23,028 nt of DNA, from contig JBKPDW010000544.1 of assembly GCA_046728115.1 (NCBI GenBank), positions 1-23,028 on the forward strand, written 5' to 3'. This document shows, piece after piece, positions 6,989 to 13,413 of the stretch (position 1 is its first letter; each line of letters begins with the position of its first letter). Below the pieces are notes generated by a model, which had not been told where the DNA came from, did no database searches, and was given only the letters and a program-made list of their open reading frames with translations. The DNA is from CAVSWN01 sp046728115. GTDB taxonomy: Bacteria > Acidobacteriota > Vicinamibacteria > Vicinamibacterales > CAVVIG01. A program made the position numbers and the translations under genes.

Positions 6989-8160
6989 GATCGCAGCGCG
7001 GGGCTTTCAGCCCTGCGAGATTCTACTCTCCCCAGCACCCACCGGACGACGAGCAGTAAGGGCGTCCAGAGCAGCAGCAGGCGCATGAAGCCAATTTCAT
7101 CGAACACAAATCCGCCGAGCGCCGGGCCGCCGAGCAGGCCGGCGCCCCACGCAAGGTTGTAGAGGCCATACGACACGCCGAACGACCGGACGCCGGCATT
7201 CGACGTGGCCTCACCCATGTAGGCGAGCGACGGTGTGATCACGAACGTTCCGGTCGCCGCCGCCATGACGAACAGGACCAGCGCCGACGCGTAGCTCCAC
7301 GCCTGGCCGAGCGCGGCGGTCATCGCCGCCATCATCGCGAGACCGAGCATCATCGTCGGACGTGCACCCCAGCGATCGGACAGCCGCCCAACCCCCGGAT
7401 GCATGGCCGTCGTCACGACCGCGGCCGCGCCGTAGATCAGGCCAAGCCTCGCCGGATTCACGCCCAGATCGGCCAGATGCAACGCCAGGATCGGTTCGAG
7501 CATGGAGATCGTCGCCGAGATTCCGACCACGACGATCGCGCACGCAGCGATTGCAGGCACACGCAATACCATTCCCAGCGGCACACGCTCGGTTGCGACG
7601 TGCCGGTTGGGGACTTGCAGGGCGAGCATCAGCGCGACGCCGATGGCCGCCAGCGCCGCCACGCCGAAGAACGGCATGCGAATGCCGCCCAGCTCGTACA
7701 GCCAGCCGCCGAATGTCGGTCCAATCATGATCGCGACGCTCGTCCCCATCATCACGATGCCGGTTACGCGTCCGCGCTCGTTGGCCTCGTACAGATCCGC
7801 GATCAGCGCGAACCCGACGACCCACGTCACCGCGTCCGCTGCGCCCTGCACCAGACGGGCCGCGAACAGCCATGGCAGCGTGTTCGCGAAGGCGAAGAGG
7901 AGCGTCGCCGCCACCAGGGCGACGAGGCCGCCGACCAGCGGGCCCTTGCGACCGATCCGATCCGAGACGGCGCCCATCGGGATCGACACCGTCAGCAGCG
8001 TGACGCCGAAGGACGCGAACAGCAGGCCGATTACCGTCGGCGACGCGCCGAGCTTCCGGCTCAGATCCGGGAGGACGGGAATCGCGATCGAGTAGGCACA
8101 GATGTCGGTAAAGGTGGCAAGGGTCACGAGCGCGACGGCGAACGCCCGCGAGCCCCTCAC
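6985..8160 (-). CDS. MFS transporter, 12-TM drug/solute antiporter type
   Basis: This 391-residue polytopic protein has about twelve hydrophobic helices. The start region (FAVALVTLATFTDICAYSIAIPVLPDLSRKLG) and the loop 2-3 signature GAVSDRIGRKGPLVGG match the major facilitator superfamily, resembling the DHA1 drug/H+ antiporter group. It starts with GTG at 8160, whose bases overlap the glgB TGA in GTGA (8157-8160), so its translation is probably coupled to glgB. The C-terminal tail (SRRAESPALRS) is encoded by a GGGCT/AGCCC hairpin (7001-7013) and adjoining repeats and is unlikely to be conserved. The transported substrate cannot be told; the link with glgB could mean a sugar, but that is a guess. 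Confidence 0.88.
   Translation of the reverse strand: MRGSRAFAVALVTLATFTDICAYSIAIPVLPDLSRKLGASPTVIGLLFASFGVTLLTVSIPMGAVSDRIGRKGPLVGGLVALVAATLLFAFANTLPWLFAARLVQGAADAVTWVVGFALIADLYEANERGRVTGIVMMGTSVAIMIGPTFGGWLYELGGIRMPFFGVAALAAIGVALMLALQVPNRHVATERVPLGMVLRVPAIAACAIVVVGISATISMLEPILALHLADLGVNPARLGLIYGAAAVVTTAMHPGVGRLSDRWGARPTMMLGLAMMAAMTAALGQAWSYASALVLFVMAAATGTFVITPSLAYMGEATSNAGVRSFGVSYGLYNLAWGAGLLGGPALGGFVFDEIGFMRLLLLWTPLLLVVRWVLGRVESRRAESPALRS
6997..7017. repeat. REP-like hairpin inside the MFS 3' end
   Basis: GGGCT (7001-7005) TTC AGCCC (7009-7013) forms a 5-bp stem with a 3-base loop, extended outward by GCG/CGC pairs and one G-T wobble. It could act as a terminator or an interspersed palindromic element; the MFS reading frame runs through it. 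Confidence 0.45.
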
Positions 8161-10367
8161 CGTTTCTTCAGCAGCAGGCAGCCGAGCGGTGGAACCGTCA
8201 GCCGGATCGACTGGTCGAAGCCATGGGCTGCGACCGGTTCGGTCTCCACTCCGCCACCGTTCCCGACGTTTCCGCCGCCGAATATCCCGGCGTCGCTGTT
8301 CAGGAGTTCAGTGTAGTAGCCGGCTGCCGGCACGCCGATCCGATACTGCGCTCGCGGCACCGGGGTGAAGTTGAAGATCATCACGGTGAAATCGCGGCGA
8401 TCGCGCGCATAGCGGACGAACGACAGCACGCTGTTCTCGCTGTCGTTGCAGTCGATCCATCGGAAGCCGTCCGGATCGAAGTCCCGTTCGTACAGCGACG
8501 GCTCGGCGCGGTGATGCCAGTTCAGCGCCTGCACGAAACGCAGGAGCCCGGCGTGCATCGGATCGTCCAGCAGATGCCAGTCGAGGCTGCGATCGTGGTT
8601 CCACTCGCGCCGCTGCCCGAACTCGGTGCCCATGAACAACAGCTTCTTGCCGGGATGGCTGTACATGTAGCCGTACACGGTTCTGAGCGTCGCGCATTTC
8701 TGCCACAGGTCGCCGGGCATCTTCTCGAGCATCGACCCCTTACCGTGCACGACCTCGTCGTGCGAGAACGGCAGCACGAAGTTCTCGGTGTGCATGTAGA
8801 GGCCGCTGAACGTCATCAGGTTGTGGTGCCAGCGCCGATACACCGGGGCTTCGTGCGTGTACCGCAGCACGTCGTGCATCCAGCCCATGTTCCACTTGTA
8901 GGTGAATCCCAATCCGCCCAGATGCACTGGCCGGCTGACACCAGGCCACGACGTCGACTCCTCGGCCGCGGTCAACGTCCCGGGGTGATCGCCGTGGACG
9001 AGCCTGTTCAACTGCCGCAGGAATTCGATCGCTTCGAGATTCTCACGCCCGCCAAACCGGTTCGGCACCCACTGGCCGGCTTTGCGCGAGTAGTCCAGGT
9101 AGAGCATTGACGCCACCGCATCGACCCGAAGGCCATCGACGTGGTACTCCTCCAGCCAGAACAGCGCGCTCGACAGGAGAAAGTTGCGCACCTCGTTGCG
9201 CCCGTAGTTGAAGATCAATGTGCCCCAGTCCTGATGCTCGCCCTGGCGCGGATCGGCGTGCTCGTACAACGCGGTGCCATCGAAGCGTGCGAGACCGTGC
9301 TCGTCCTTCGGAAAATGTCCTGGCACCCAGTCGAGAATCACGCCGAGTTCGGCTTGATGGCACGCATCGACGAACGACTTGAAGTCGTCCGGCGTGCCGA
9401 ACCGGCTCGTCGGCGCGAAGAAGCCGAGCACCTGATAACCCCACGATCCCGAAAACGGATGCTCCATCACGGGCAGCAGTTCGATGTGCGTGAATCCCGC
9501 GTCCTTCACGTAGGGGATCAGCCGATGCGCCAGCTCGCGATACGTCAGGAAGCGGTTGCCCTCTTCAGGCACGCGCGCCCACGATCCCAGGTGCACCTCG
9601 TAAATCGACATCGGGCGTTCGAGCCACGAGCCGTGGCCGTCGCGTGACGCCTTCCATGCGGCGTCGTGCCATTCGTACTTCGACGCGCCGCGAACGACAG
9701 CCGCCGACTGCGGCGGCGCCTCGAAGGCCTGGCCGTACGGATCGCTCTTCTTGACGATCGCGCCGCCGGTTGTACGGATCTCGAACTTGTATCGCTCGCC
9801 GTCGGCCAGATTGGGTACGAAGATCTCCCAGATACCGCCTGGCGAGATCAGGCGCATCGGATGCACGCGGCCATCCCAGGCATTGAAATCTCCGACCACG
9901 CTCACGCGGTCTGCGGTGGGGGCCCACACCGCAAAGTGAATCCCCGTCGTCGTCCCGACCATCAGTCTGTGCGCACCCAGCTTTTCGAACGCCCGGTAAT
10001 GCGTGCCTTCACCCAGGAGATAGACGTCGTAATCGGTGAGCACTCGCCCGTAGCGATACGGATCGTCGATTTCGACGATCTGATCGCCTGGAAACGTGAT
10101 CTTGAGGCGGTAATCGGGGCGTTCGCCGGCGTCGCTCTTCAGCCGGAGCTCGAAGGCACCCATCTCCCCATGGCGATTCATCGCATGCAACTCGCCCGAC
10201 CGAACGAGCCGCACATCGATCGACCGCGCTGACGGGTGGAATGCGCGAATGACGGTCTCGCCACGTTCGACGTGCGGACCGAGCACGGCGAACGGGTCGC
10301 GGTTGTAGCCGCCCGCCAGGGCAACCAGCGCGGCGTCGAGACCTGTCAGCTGATTGATCGCCGCCAT
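8157..10367 (-). CDS. glgB: 1,4-alpha-glucan branching enzyme GlgB
   Basis: This 736-residue protein has the full-length bacterial GlgB architecture. There is an N-terminal beta-sandwich pair (AVLGPHVERG…; then HFAVWAPTADRVSVVGDFNAWDGR near 144-167, the CBM48 region), a GH13 barrel and a C-terminal beta domain. Catalytic motifs are present: GVILDWVPGHFPKD, GLRVDAVASMLY (nucleophile D416), TAAEESTSWPGVSRP (acid/base Glu, 469 or 470) and PFSHDEVVHGKGS (D537). The enzyme transfers alpha-1,4 chains to alpha-1,6 positions in cytoplasmic glycogen synthesis. The ATG at 10367 is supported by the domain start and by a TAGAAT -10 box just upstream; there is no Shine-Dalgarno. It overlaps the downstream MFS gene by 4 bases. 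No other glycogen genes are in the window. Confidence 0.97.
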   Translation of the reverse strand: MAAINQLTGLDAALVALAGGYNRDPFAVLGPHVERGETVIRAFHPSARSIDVRLVRSGELHAMNRHGEMGAFELRLKSDAGERPDYRLKITFPGDQIVEIDDPYRYGRVLTDYDVYLLGEGTHYRAFEKLGAHRLMVGTTTGIHFAVWAPTADRVSVVGDFNAWDGRVHPMRLISPGGIWEIFVPNLADGERYKFEIRTTGGAIVKKSDPYGQAFEAPPQSAAVVRGASKYEWHDAAWKASRDGHGSWLERPMSIYEVHLGSWARVPEEGNRFLTYRELAHRLIPYVKDAGFTHIELLPVMEHPFSGSWGYQVLGFFAPTSRFGTPDDFKSFVDACHQAELGVILDWVPGHFPKDEHGLARFDGTALYEHADPRQGEHQDWGTLIFNYGRNEVRNFLLSSALFWLEEYHVDGLRVDAVASMLYLDYSRKAGQWVPNRFGGRENLEAIEFLRQLNRLVHGDHPGTLTAAEESTSWPGVSRPVHLGGLGFTYKWNMGWMHDVLRYTHEAPVYRRWHHNLMTFSGLYMHTENFVLPFSHDEVVHGKGSMLEKMPGDLWQKCATLRTVYGYMYSHPGKKLLFMGTEFGQRREWNHDRSLDWHLLDDPMHAGLLRFVQALNWHHRAEPSLYERDFDPDGFRWIDCNDSENSVLSFVRYARDRRDFTVMIFNFTPVPRAQYRIGVPAAGYYTELLNSDAGIFGGGNVGNGGGVETEPVAAHGFDQSIRLTVPPLGCLLLKKR

Positions 10368-10374
10368 TCAAGCG

Positions 10375-10380
10375 ATTCTA
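10375..10380 (-). promoter_or_regulatory. -10 box of glgB (TAGAAT), near-leaderless
   Basis: Read on the minus strand, TAGAAT sits in CGATAGAATCG and ends 7 bases before the ATG. This places the expected transcription start at or one base before the start codon. The same 11-mer occurs before the ankyrin gene. No convincing -35 was seen. Confidence 0.5.
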
Positions 10381-10531
10381 TCGGCAATTCTGGCGGACAC
10401 GCGGGCGGTTGTACGACAGAGCGGCCATTCTCCGCGTAACGCTCGCCTGCGAACGAGCGACGAAACGGCACACGTTGAATTCGCGGGTCGAGGAGAAACT
10501 GCGTGGAACGAAGATGGAGGCGTGACTCGCC
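10381..10531. other. Spacer between glgB and exported cyclophilin
   Basis: About 150 bases on the glgB-upstream side. I see no conserved reading frame, strong hairpin or RNA motif here; it presumably holds the rest of the glgB promoter. Confidence 0.4.
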
Positions 10532-11182
10532 CTACTTCTCGATCGTCGCCTTCTTGATGTAATCCAGCTTCGGGAAGTCCTTGTTCAAATAGGCGTTGCC
10601 TTCCGCCTGGACCCTGCCTTGATCGGGACCGCGGCCTCGGGGGGCGCCCTCGCCGTAGCCGCTATACAGCTTGTCGACCACCTCCATGCCGGTCGTGACT
10701 TCACCGAACGGCGCGAAGCCCTTGTCGAGCGAGGCGGAGTTGTCCTTGAAGTTGATGAAGAACTGAGTCGTGCGCGTCCCGGCACCGGCTGTGGCGAACG
10801 ACGCGAAGCCGCGTTTATTGCTTTGCTTCACTGGATCGTCGGCGATCCGTGCGTTCCGCCACGCGCCCTGGACCGAGGGATTGCCGTTGATGCCAACCTG
10901 CGCCATGAAATCGTCGAGGACGCGGAAGAATCGGCAATCATCGTAATAGCCGTTCTTGACCAGGTTGTAGAAGCGATCGGCGCCGAGCGGCGCCCACGCG
11001 CGATGCACGGTGATGACAAACACGCCCTTGCTCGTGTCGAATGTCGTTTTGTAGGTTTCAGGCGCCTTCTCGGTCAACGACGCAGGATTCTTCAGCTTGG
11101 CCGACGAGTCGGCGCCTTGCCCCAGAATCACCGCTGGCACCGCCAGCGCGACCACCAACGTTCCAATCACCGTGCGTGTCAT
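10532..11182 (-). CDS. Exported cyclophilin-type peptidyl-prolyl isomerase
   Basis: This protein of 216 residues has a signal peptide (MTRTVIGTLVVALAVPAVILG). It then shows the cyclophilin fold: YKTTFDTSKGVFVITVHR, RFFRVLDDFMAQVG, GFASFATAGAGTRTTQFFIN and GFAPFGEVTTGMEVVDKLY. The FFRV…FMAQ and TQFFIN motifs hold the usual active-site Arg, Phe and Gln. It would catalyse proline isomerisation during folding of exported proteins. Three ATGs occur in a row (11188, 11185, 11182). GAGGAG at 11189-11194 lies 6 bases from the third but touches the first, so 11182 is chosen. It follows the PhzF-like gene on the same strand after about 80 bases, so the two could be co-transcribed. Confidence 0.92.
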   Translation of the reverse strand: MTRTVIGTLVVALAVPAVILGQGADSSAKLKNPASLTEKAPETYKTTFDTSKGVFVITVHRAWAPLGADRFYNLVKNGYYDDCRFFRVLDDFMAQVGINGNPSVQGAWRNARIADDPVKQSNKRGFASFATAGAGTRTTQFFINFKDNSASLDKGFAPFGEVTTGMEVVDKLYSGYGEGAPRGRGPDQGRVQAEGNAYLNKDFPKLDYIKKATIEK

Positions 11183-11188
11183 CATCAT

Positions 11189-11194
11189 CTCCTC
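11189..11194 (-). promoter_or_regulatory. Shine-Dalgarno that decides the exported cyclophilin start
   Basis: GAGGAG on the minus strand. Spacing to the three successive ATGs is 0, 3 and 6 bases, so only the third (11182) is well placed. Confidence 0.6.
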
Positions 11195-11263
11195 GGACGA
11201 AGAGCAATCAGTTTCGCGGATTTTAACTGTAACTCTTGACTTTCATGTTCTGAATAACGGTCC

Positions 11264-12175
11264 TCAAATGTACAGTATTCCCTCACCCGCAAGGATTGAT
11301 TCTCCTCCAACTCGAACGGTTTCGATCTCACCGTTTCGCAGCCCGATCGATATATGGACGTGGCTCGGCCGGCCCATCTTGACGCCTTGCAGGCTCAGCA
11401 TGTTCCCGGCCTGTTCCGGAGGCACCAGCCGGTGACGGACCAGATAACAGCCGAGCGGCCCGCTGGCAATTCCGGTTGCCGGGTCTTCGGCCATACCAAT
11501 GTCGGGAGCGAACATCCTGCTGTAGGCCGTGGCGCCATCGCTCCCGCGCTCGGGCGAAAAGACGAACACCCCATTCGCCTCGATTCCGGTCGCCTCGACG
11601 AGCACGCGAAGCGCGGTCCGGTCGATAGTCGCGGCGTCCACGGCGCCCCGGGTCGCGAGCGGCACGAACAAGAACGGCGCGCCGGACGAACCGACCAGAA
11701 TCGGCATGTCGGCCGAGATGGCCGACACATGCAGTGACAGCGCCGCCGCCGCCTTTGCCCGGTCGGCGATAGGCTCGCCAAACGTCGGATTCGGCTGCGT
11801 CATCCAGACATAGCTCAGCTCGTCGTCTTTCCAGCTGAGCGACACCGGCACGGGTCCGACGCCCAGACCAAACACGAACGCCTCGCGGCCGCGCTCGATC
11901 AGACCTGAACGTGCCAGCGCAAACGTGCTCCCAATCGTCGGATGGCCTGCGATCGGCAGTTCGCTGCCCGGCGTGAAGATGCGCATGCGCACGTCGGTAT
12001 CCGCACGATCCGCCGGCAAGACGAACGTGGTCTCGGAGAAATTCATTTCCTTGGCCACGGCCTGCATCGTCTGAGACGTGAGACCGCGGCCGTCGAGCAC
12101 CACGGCCAGCTGGTTGCCACCGAACAGGCGATCGGTGAAGACGTCGTAGTGGAGATAGCGATATGATCGCGACAT
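11264..12175 (-). CDS. PhzF-family (phenazine biosynthesis-like) isomerase/epimerase
   Basis: This 303-residue protein begins MSRSYRYLHYDVFTDRLFGG, then NQLAVVLDG and AVAKEMNFSETTFVLP, where E48 is the family's catalytic glutamate. Later come IFTPGSELPIAGHPTIGS and a C-terminal EDPATGIASGPLGCYL. These are the two matching halves of the PhzF/diaminopimelate-epimerase-like fold. Only PhzF proper makes phenazines; most relatives are enzymes of unknown substrate, and no phenazine genes are near. The frame is open upstream to 12304, but that part is antisense to a conserved cyclophilin and the family begins at MSRSY, so the ATG at 12175 is used. Its start codon interlocks with that of the divergent cyclophilin in a shared CATG. 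A TAAAAT lies 11 bases upstream. Confidence 0.92.
   Translation of the reverse strand: MSRSYRYLHYDVFTDRLFGGNQLAVVLDGRGLTSQTMQAVAKEMNFSETTFVLPADRADTDVRMRIFTPGSELPIAGHPTIGSTFALARSGLIERGREAFVFGLGVGPVPVSLSWKDDELSYVWMTQPNPTFGEPIADRAKAAAALSLHVSAISADMPILVGSSGAPFLFVPLATRGAVDAATIDRTALRVLVEATGIEANGVFVFSPERGSDGATAYSRMFAPDIGMAEDPATGIASGPLGCYLVRHRLVPPEQAGNMLSLQGVKMGRPSHVHISIGLRNGEIETVRVGGESILAGEGILYI
12162..12167 (+). promoter_or_regulatory. -10 box of cytoplasmic cyclophilin gene (TATGAT), leaderless
   Basis: TATGAT in the context CGATATGATCG occupies exactly -12 to -7 relative to the A of the ATG at 12174, so the transcript should begin at the start codon. The box lies inside the first codons of the divergent PhzF-like gene. 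No clear -35 was seen. Confidence 0.5.
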
Positions 12176-12728
12176 GCTGATTGCGCATTTTACGACGAGC
12201 GAGGGGAACTTCACCGCGAGGTTGTTCGAGGCCGAGACTCCGAAAACGGTCGCGAACTTCACCGGACTCGCCGACGGATCGAAGGAATGGACCCACCCGC
12301 GCACCGGCGCGCGCGTGAAGCAGCCCTATTACGACGGCACGATCTTCCATCGGGTGATCGACGGCTTCATGATCCAGGGCGGCGATCCGCTTGGCCAGGG
12401 CACGGGCGGTCCGGGCTATACTTTCGCAGACGAGTTCCATCCGACCTTGCGGCACAGCAAAGCGGGCATTCTCTCGATGGCCAACCGCGGGCCGAACACC
12501 AACGGCGGCCAGTTCTTCATCACGCTCGCGCCAACGCCGTGGCTGGACACGAAGCACACCGTGTTCGGGGAGATCGTCGAAGGGATGGACGTCGTGAAGA
12601 AAATCGGCGCGACCGCCACGAGCCAGCCCGGAGACAGGCCGCTCAATACCATCACCATCAAATCGGTAAAGATTGAGAAAAGAGAGACCGAAAGTAGAAA
12701 GTCACAACTTCAGACTTTTGACTTCTGA
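12174..12728 (+). CDS. Cytoplasmic cyclophilin-type peptidyl-prolyl isomerase
   Basis: This 184-residue protein has no signal peptide. It begins MLIAHFTTSEGNFTARLFEA and has the complete cyclophilin signature: IFHRVIDGFMIQGGDPLGQG, GILSMANRGPNTNGGQFFIT, PTPWLDTKHTVFGEIVEGMD. The Arg, Phe, Gln and Trp active-site positions are present (the Trp as PWLD). It is a single-domain prolyl isomerase for protein folding in the cytoplasm. The ATG at 12174 fits the family start. It has no Shine-Dalgarno but a perfectly placed TATGAT -10 box. The last ~18 residues (KRETESRKSQLQTFDF) read through a short repeat and are probably not part of the fold. It is the second cyclophilin in 2 kb; the other is exported. 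Confidence 0.93.
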   Translation: MLIAHFTTSEGNFTARLFEAETPKTVANFTGLADGSKEWTHPRTGARVKQPYYDGTIFHRVIDGFMIQGGDPLGQGTGGPGYTFADEFHPTLRHSKAGILSMANRGPNTNGGQFFITLAPTPWLDTKHTVFGEIVEGMDVVKKIGATATSQPGDRPLNTITIKSVKIEKRETESRKSQLQTFDF

Positions 12729-12740
12729 CTTCAGACTTTC
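12690..12740. repeat. Direct and inverted short repeats at the cyclophilin/ankyrin convergent junction
   Basis: ACTTCAGACTTT occurs twice (12707-12718, 12728-12739). GAAAGTAGAAAGTCA (12690-12704) is an imperfect inverted partner, at 12 of 15 positions, of TGACTTCAGACTTTC (12726-12740). It overlaps the cyclophilin stop and abuts the end of the ankyrin gene. It may be a bidirectional terminator or a small interspersed repeat. Confidence 0.5.
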
Positions 12741-13413
12741 ATGCGCCATACCGCCGGAGCAGCGCGGCAGCCTCGCGATGTCCCTTTTCCTGCGCGAGGG
12801 ACAGCGCGGTCCGGCCTTCGCCGTTGGCGGCCGTGACCTCGGCGCCTTGCGCCACGAGTGCTCTCATCGAGTCGAGGTTGTTGTTGGCAGCGGCAATGTG
12901 CAACGGACGCCATCCGGCGGCGTCCGCGGCGTTCACGTCGGCATCGGCGCCGACAAGCAGCCCGGCGACCATCGTGTGGTGACCGGCGAGGGCCGCATGC
13001 AGAGGCATATTTCCGTTCGAATTGCGCGAGCGCGCCGTCACGTCGGCGTCGTGACCGAGCAGCAGTTCCACAATCTTCGGATAGCCGAAGAATGCCGCCA
13101 GGTGCAGCGGCGTCCAGCCATCGCCGCTGTACCGGTTGATCGACCCGGGATCCTCGTCGACGAGCCGCTCGACGCGCTCCAGTTCGCCGGCCGCGCAGGC
13201 CTCGAAAATCGTCATCGCCGCGCCGCGCGCCACCAGCAGGTTCACAATTTCTTTTTGACGATGGTAAACAGCGGTTAGGATGGCACTTTCACCGTTACGA
13301 CTGCGCGCGTCGATGAGCGTCGGAGCCGCTGAAACCATCGCTTTCACACGCTCGAATTCACCGGCTTTGATCGCGTCGATAAACGCCGCGGCGTCTCCGG
13401 TCGTGTCGGCCAT
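12739..13413 (-). CDS. Ankyrin-repeat protein
   Basis: This 224-residue protein is made almost wholly of ankyrin repeats. Clear units include SAILTAVYHRQKEIVNLLVA, TPLHLAAFFGYPKIVELLLG, MPLHAALAGHHTMVAGLLVG, RPLHIAAANNNLDSMRALVA and TALSLAQEKGHREAAALLR. The N-terminal FIDAIKAGEFERVKAMVSA is a capping repeat. There is no signal peptide, so it is probably cytoplasmic; ankyrin repeats bind other proteins, and the partner here is unknown. The ATG at 13413 matches the start of the cap and interlocks with the ATG of the divergent outer-membrane gene (CATG 13411-13414). It has no Shine-Dalgarno but an exactly placed TAGAAT -10 box, so a leaderless mRNA is likely. Confidence 0.92.
   Translation of the reverse strand: MADTTGDAAAFIDAIKAGEFERVKAMVSAAPTLIDARSRNGESAILTAVYHRQKEIVNLLVARGAAMTIFEACAAGELERVERLVDEDPGSINRYSGDGWTPLHLAAFFGYPKIVELLLGHDADVTARSRNSNGNMPLHAALAGHHTMVAGLLVGADADVNAADAAGWRPLHIAAANNNLDSMRALVAQGAEVTAANGEGRTALSLAQEKGHREAAALLRRYGA

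Noticed and set aside
11264..12175. Phenazine biosynthesis cluster
   Set aside because: Only the PhzF-like gene is present; its neighbours are cyclophilins, and most PhzF homologues are unrelated to phenazines.
12176..12304. Longer PhzF start at 12304
   Set aside because: It would cover the conserved N-terminus of the divergent cyclophilin, and PhzF proteins begin at the MSRSYRYLHYDVFT segment.
13280..13411. Longer start for the outer-membrane protein at 13280
   Set aside because: It would place 44 residues before a clear signal peptide and is antisense to the ankyrin coding region.
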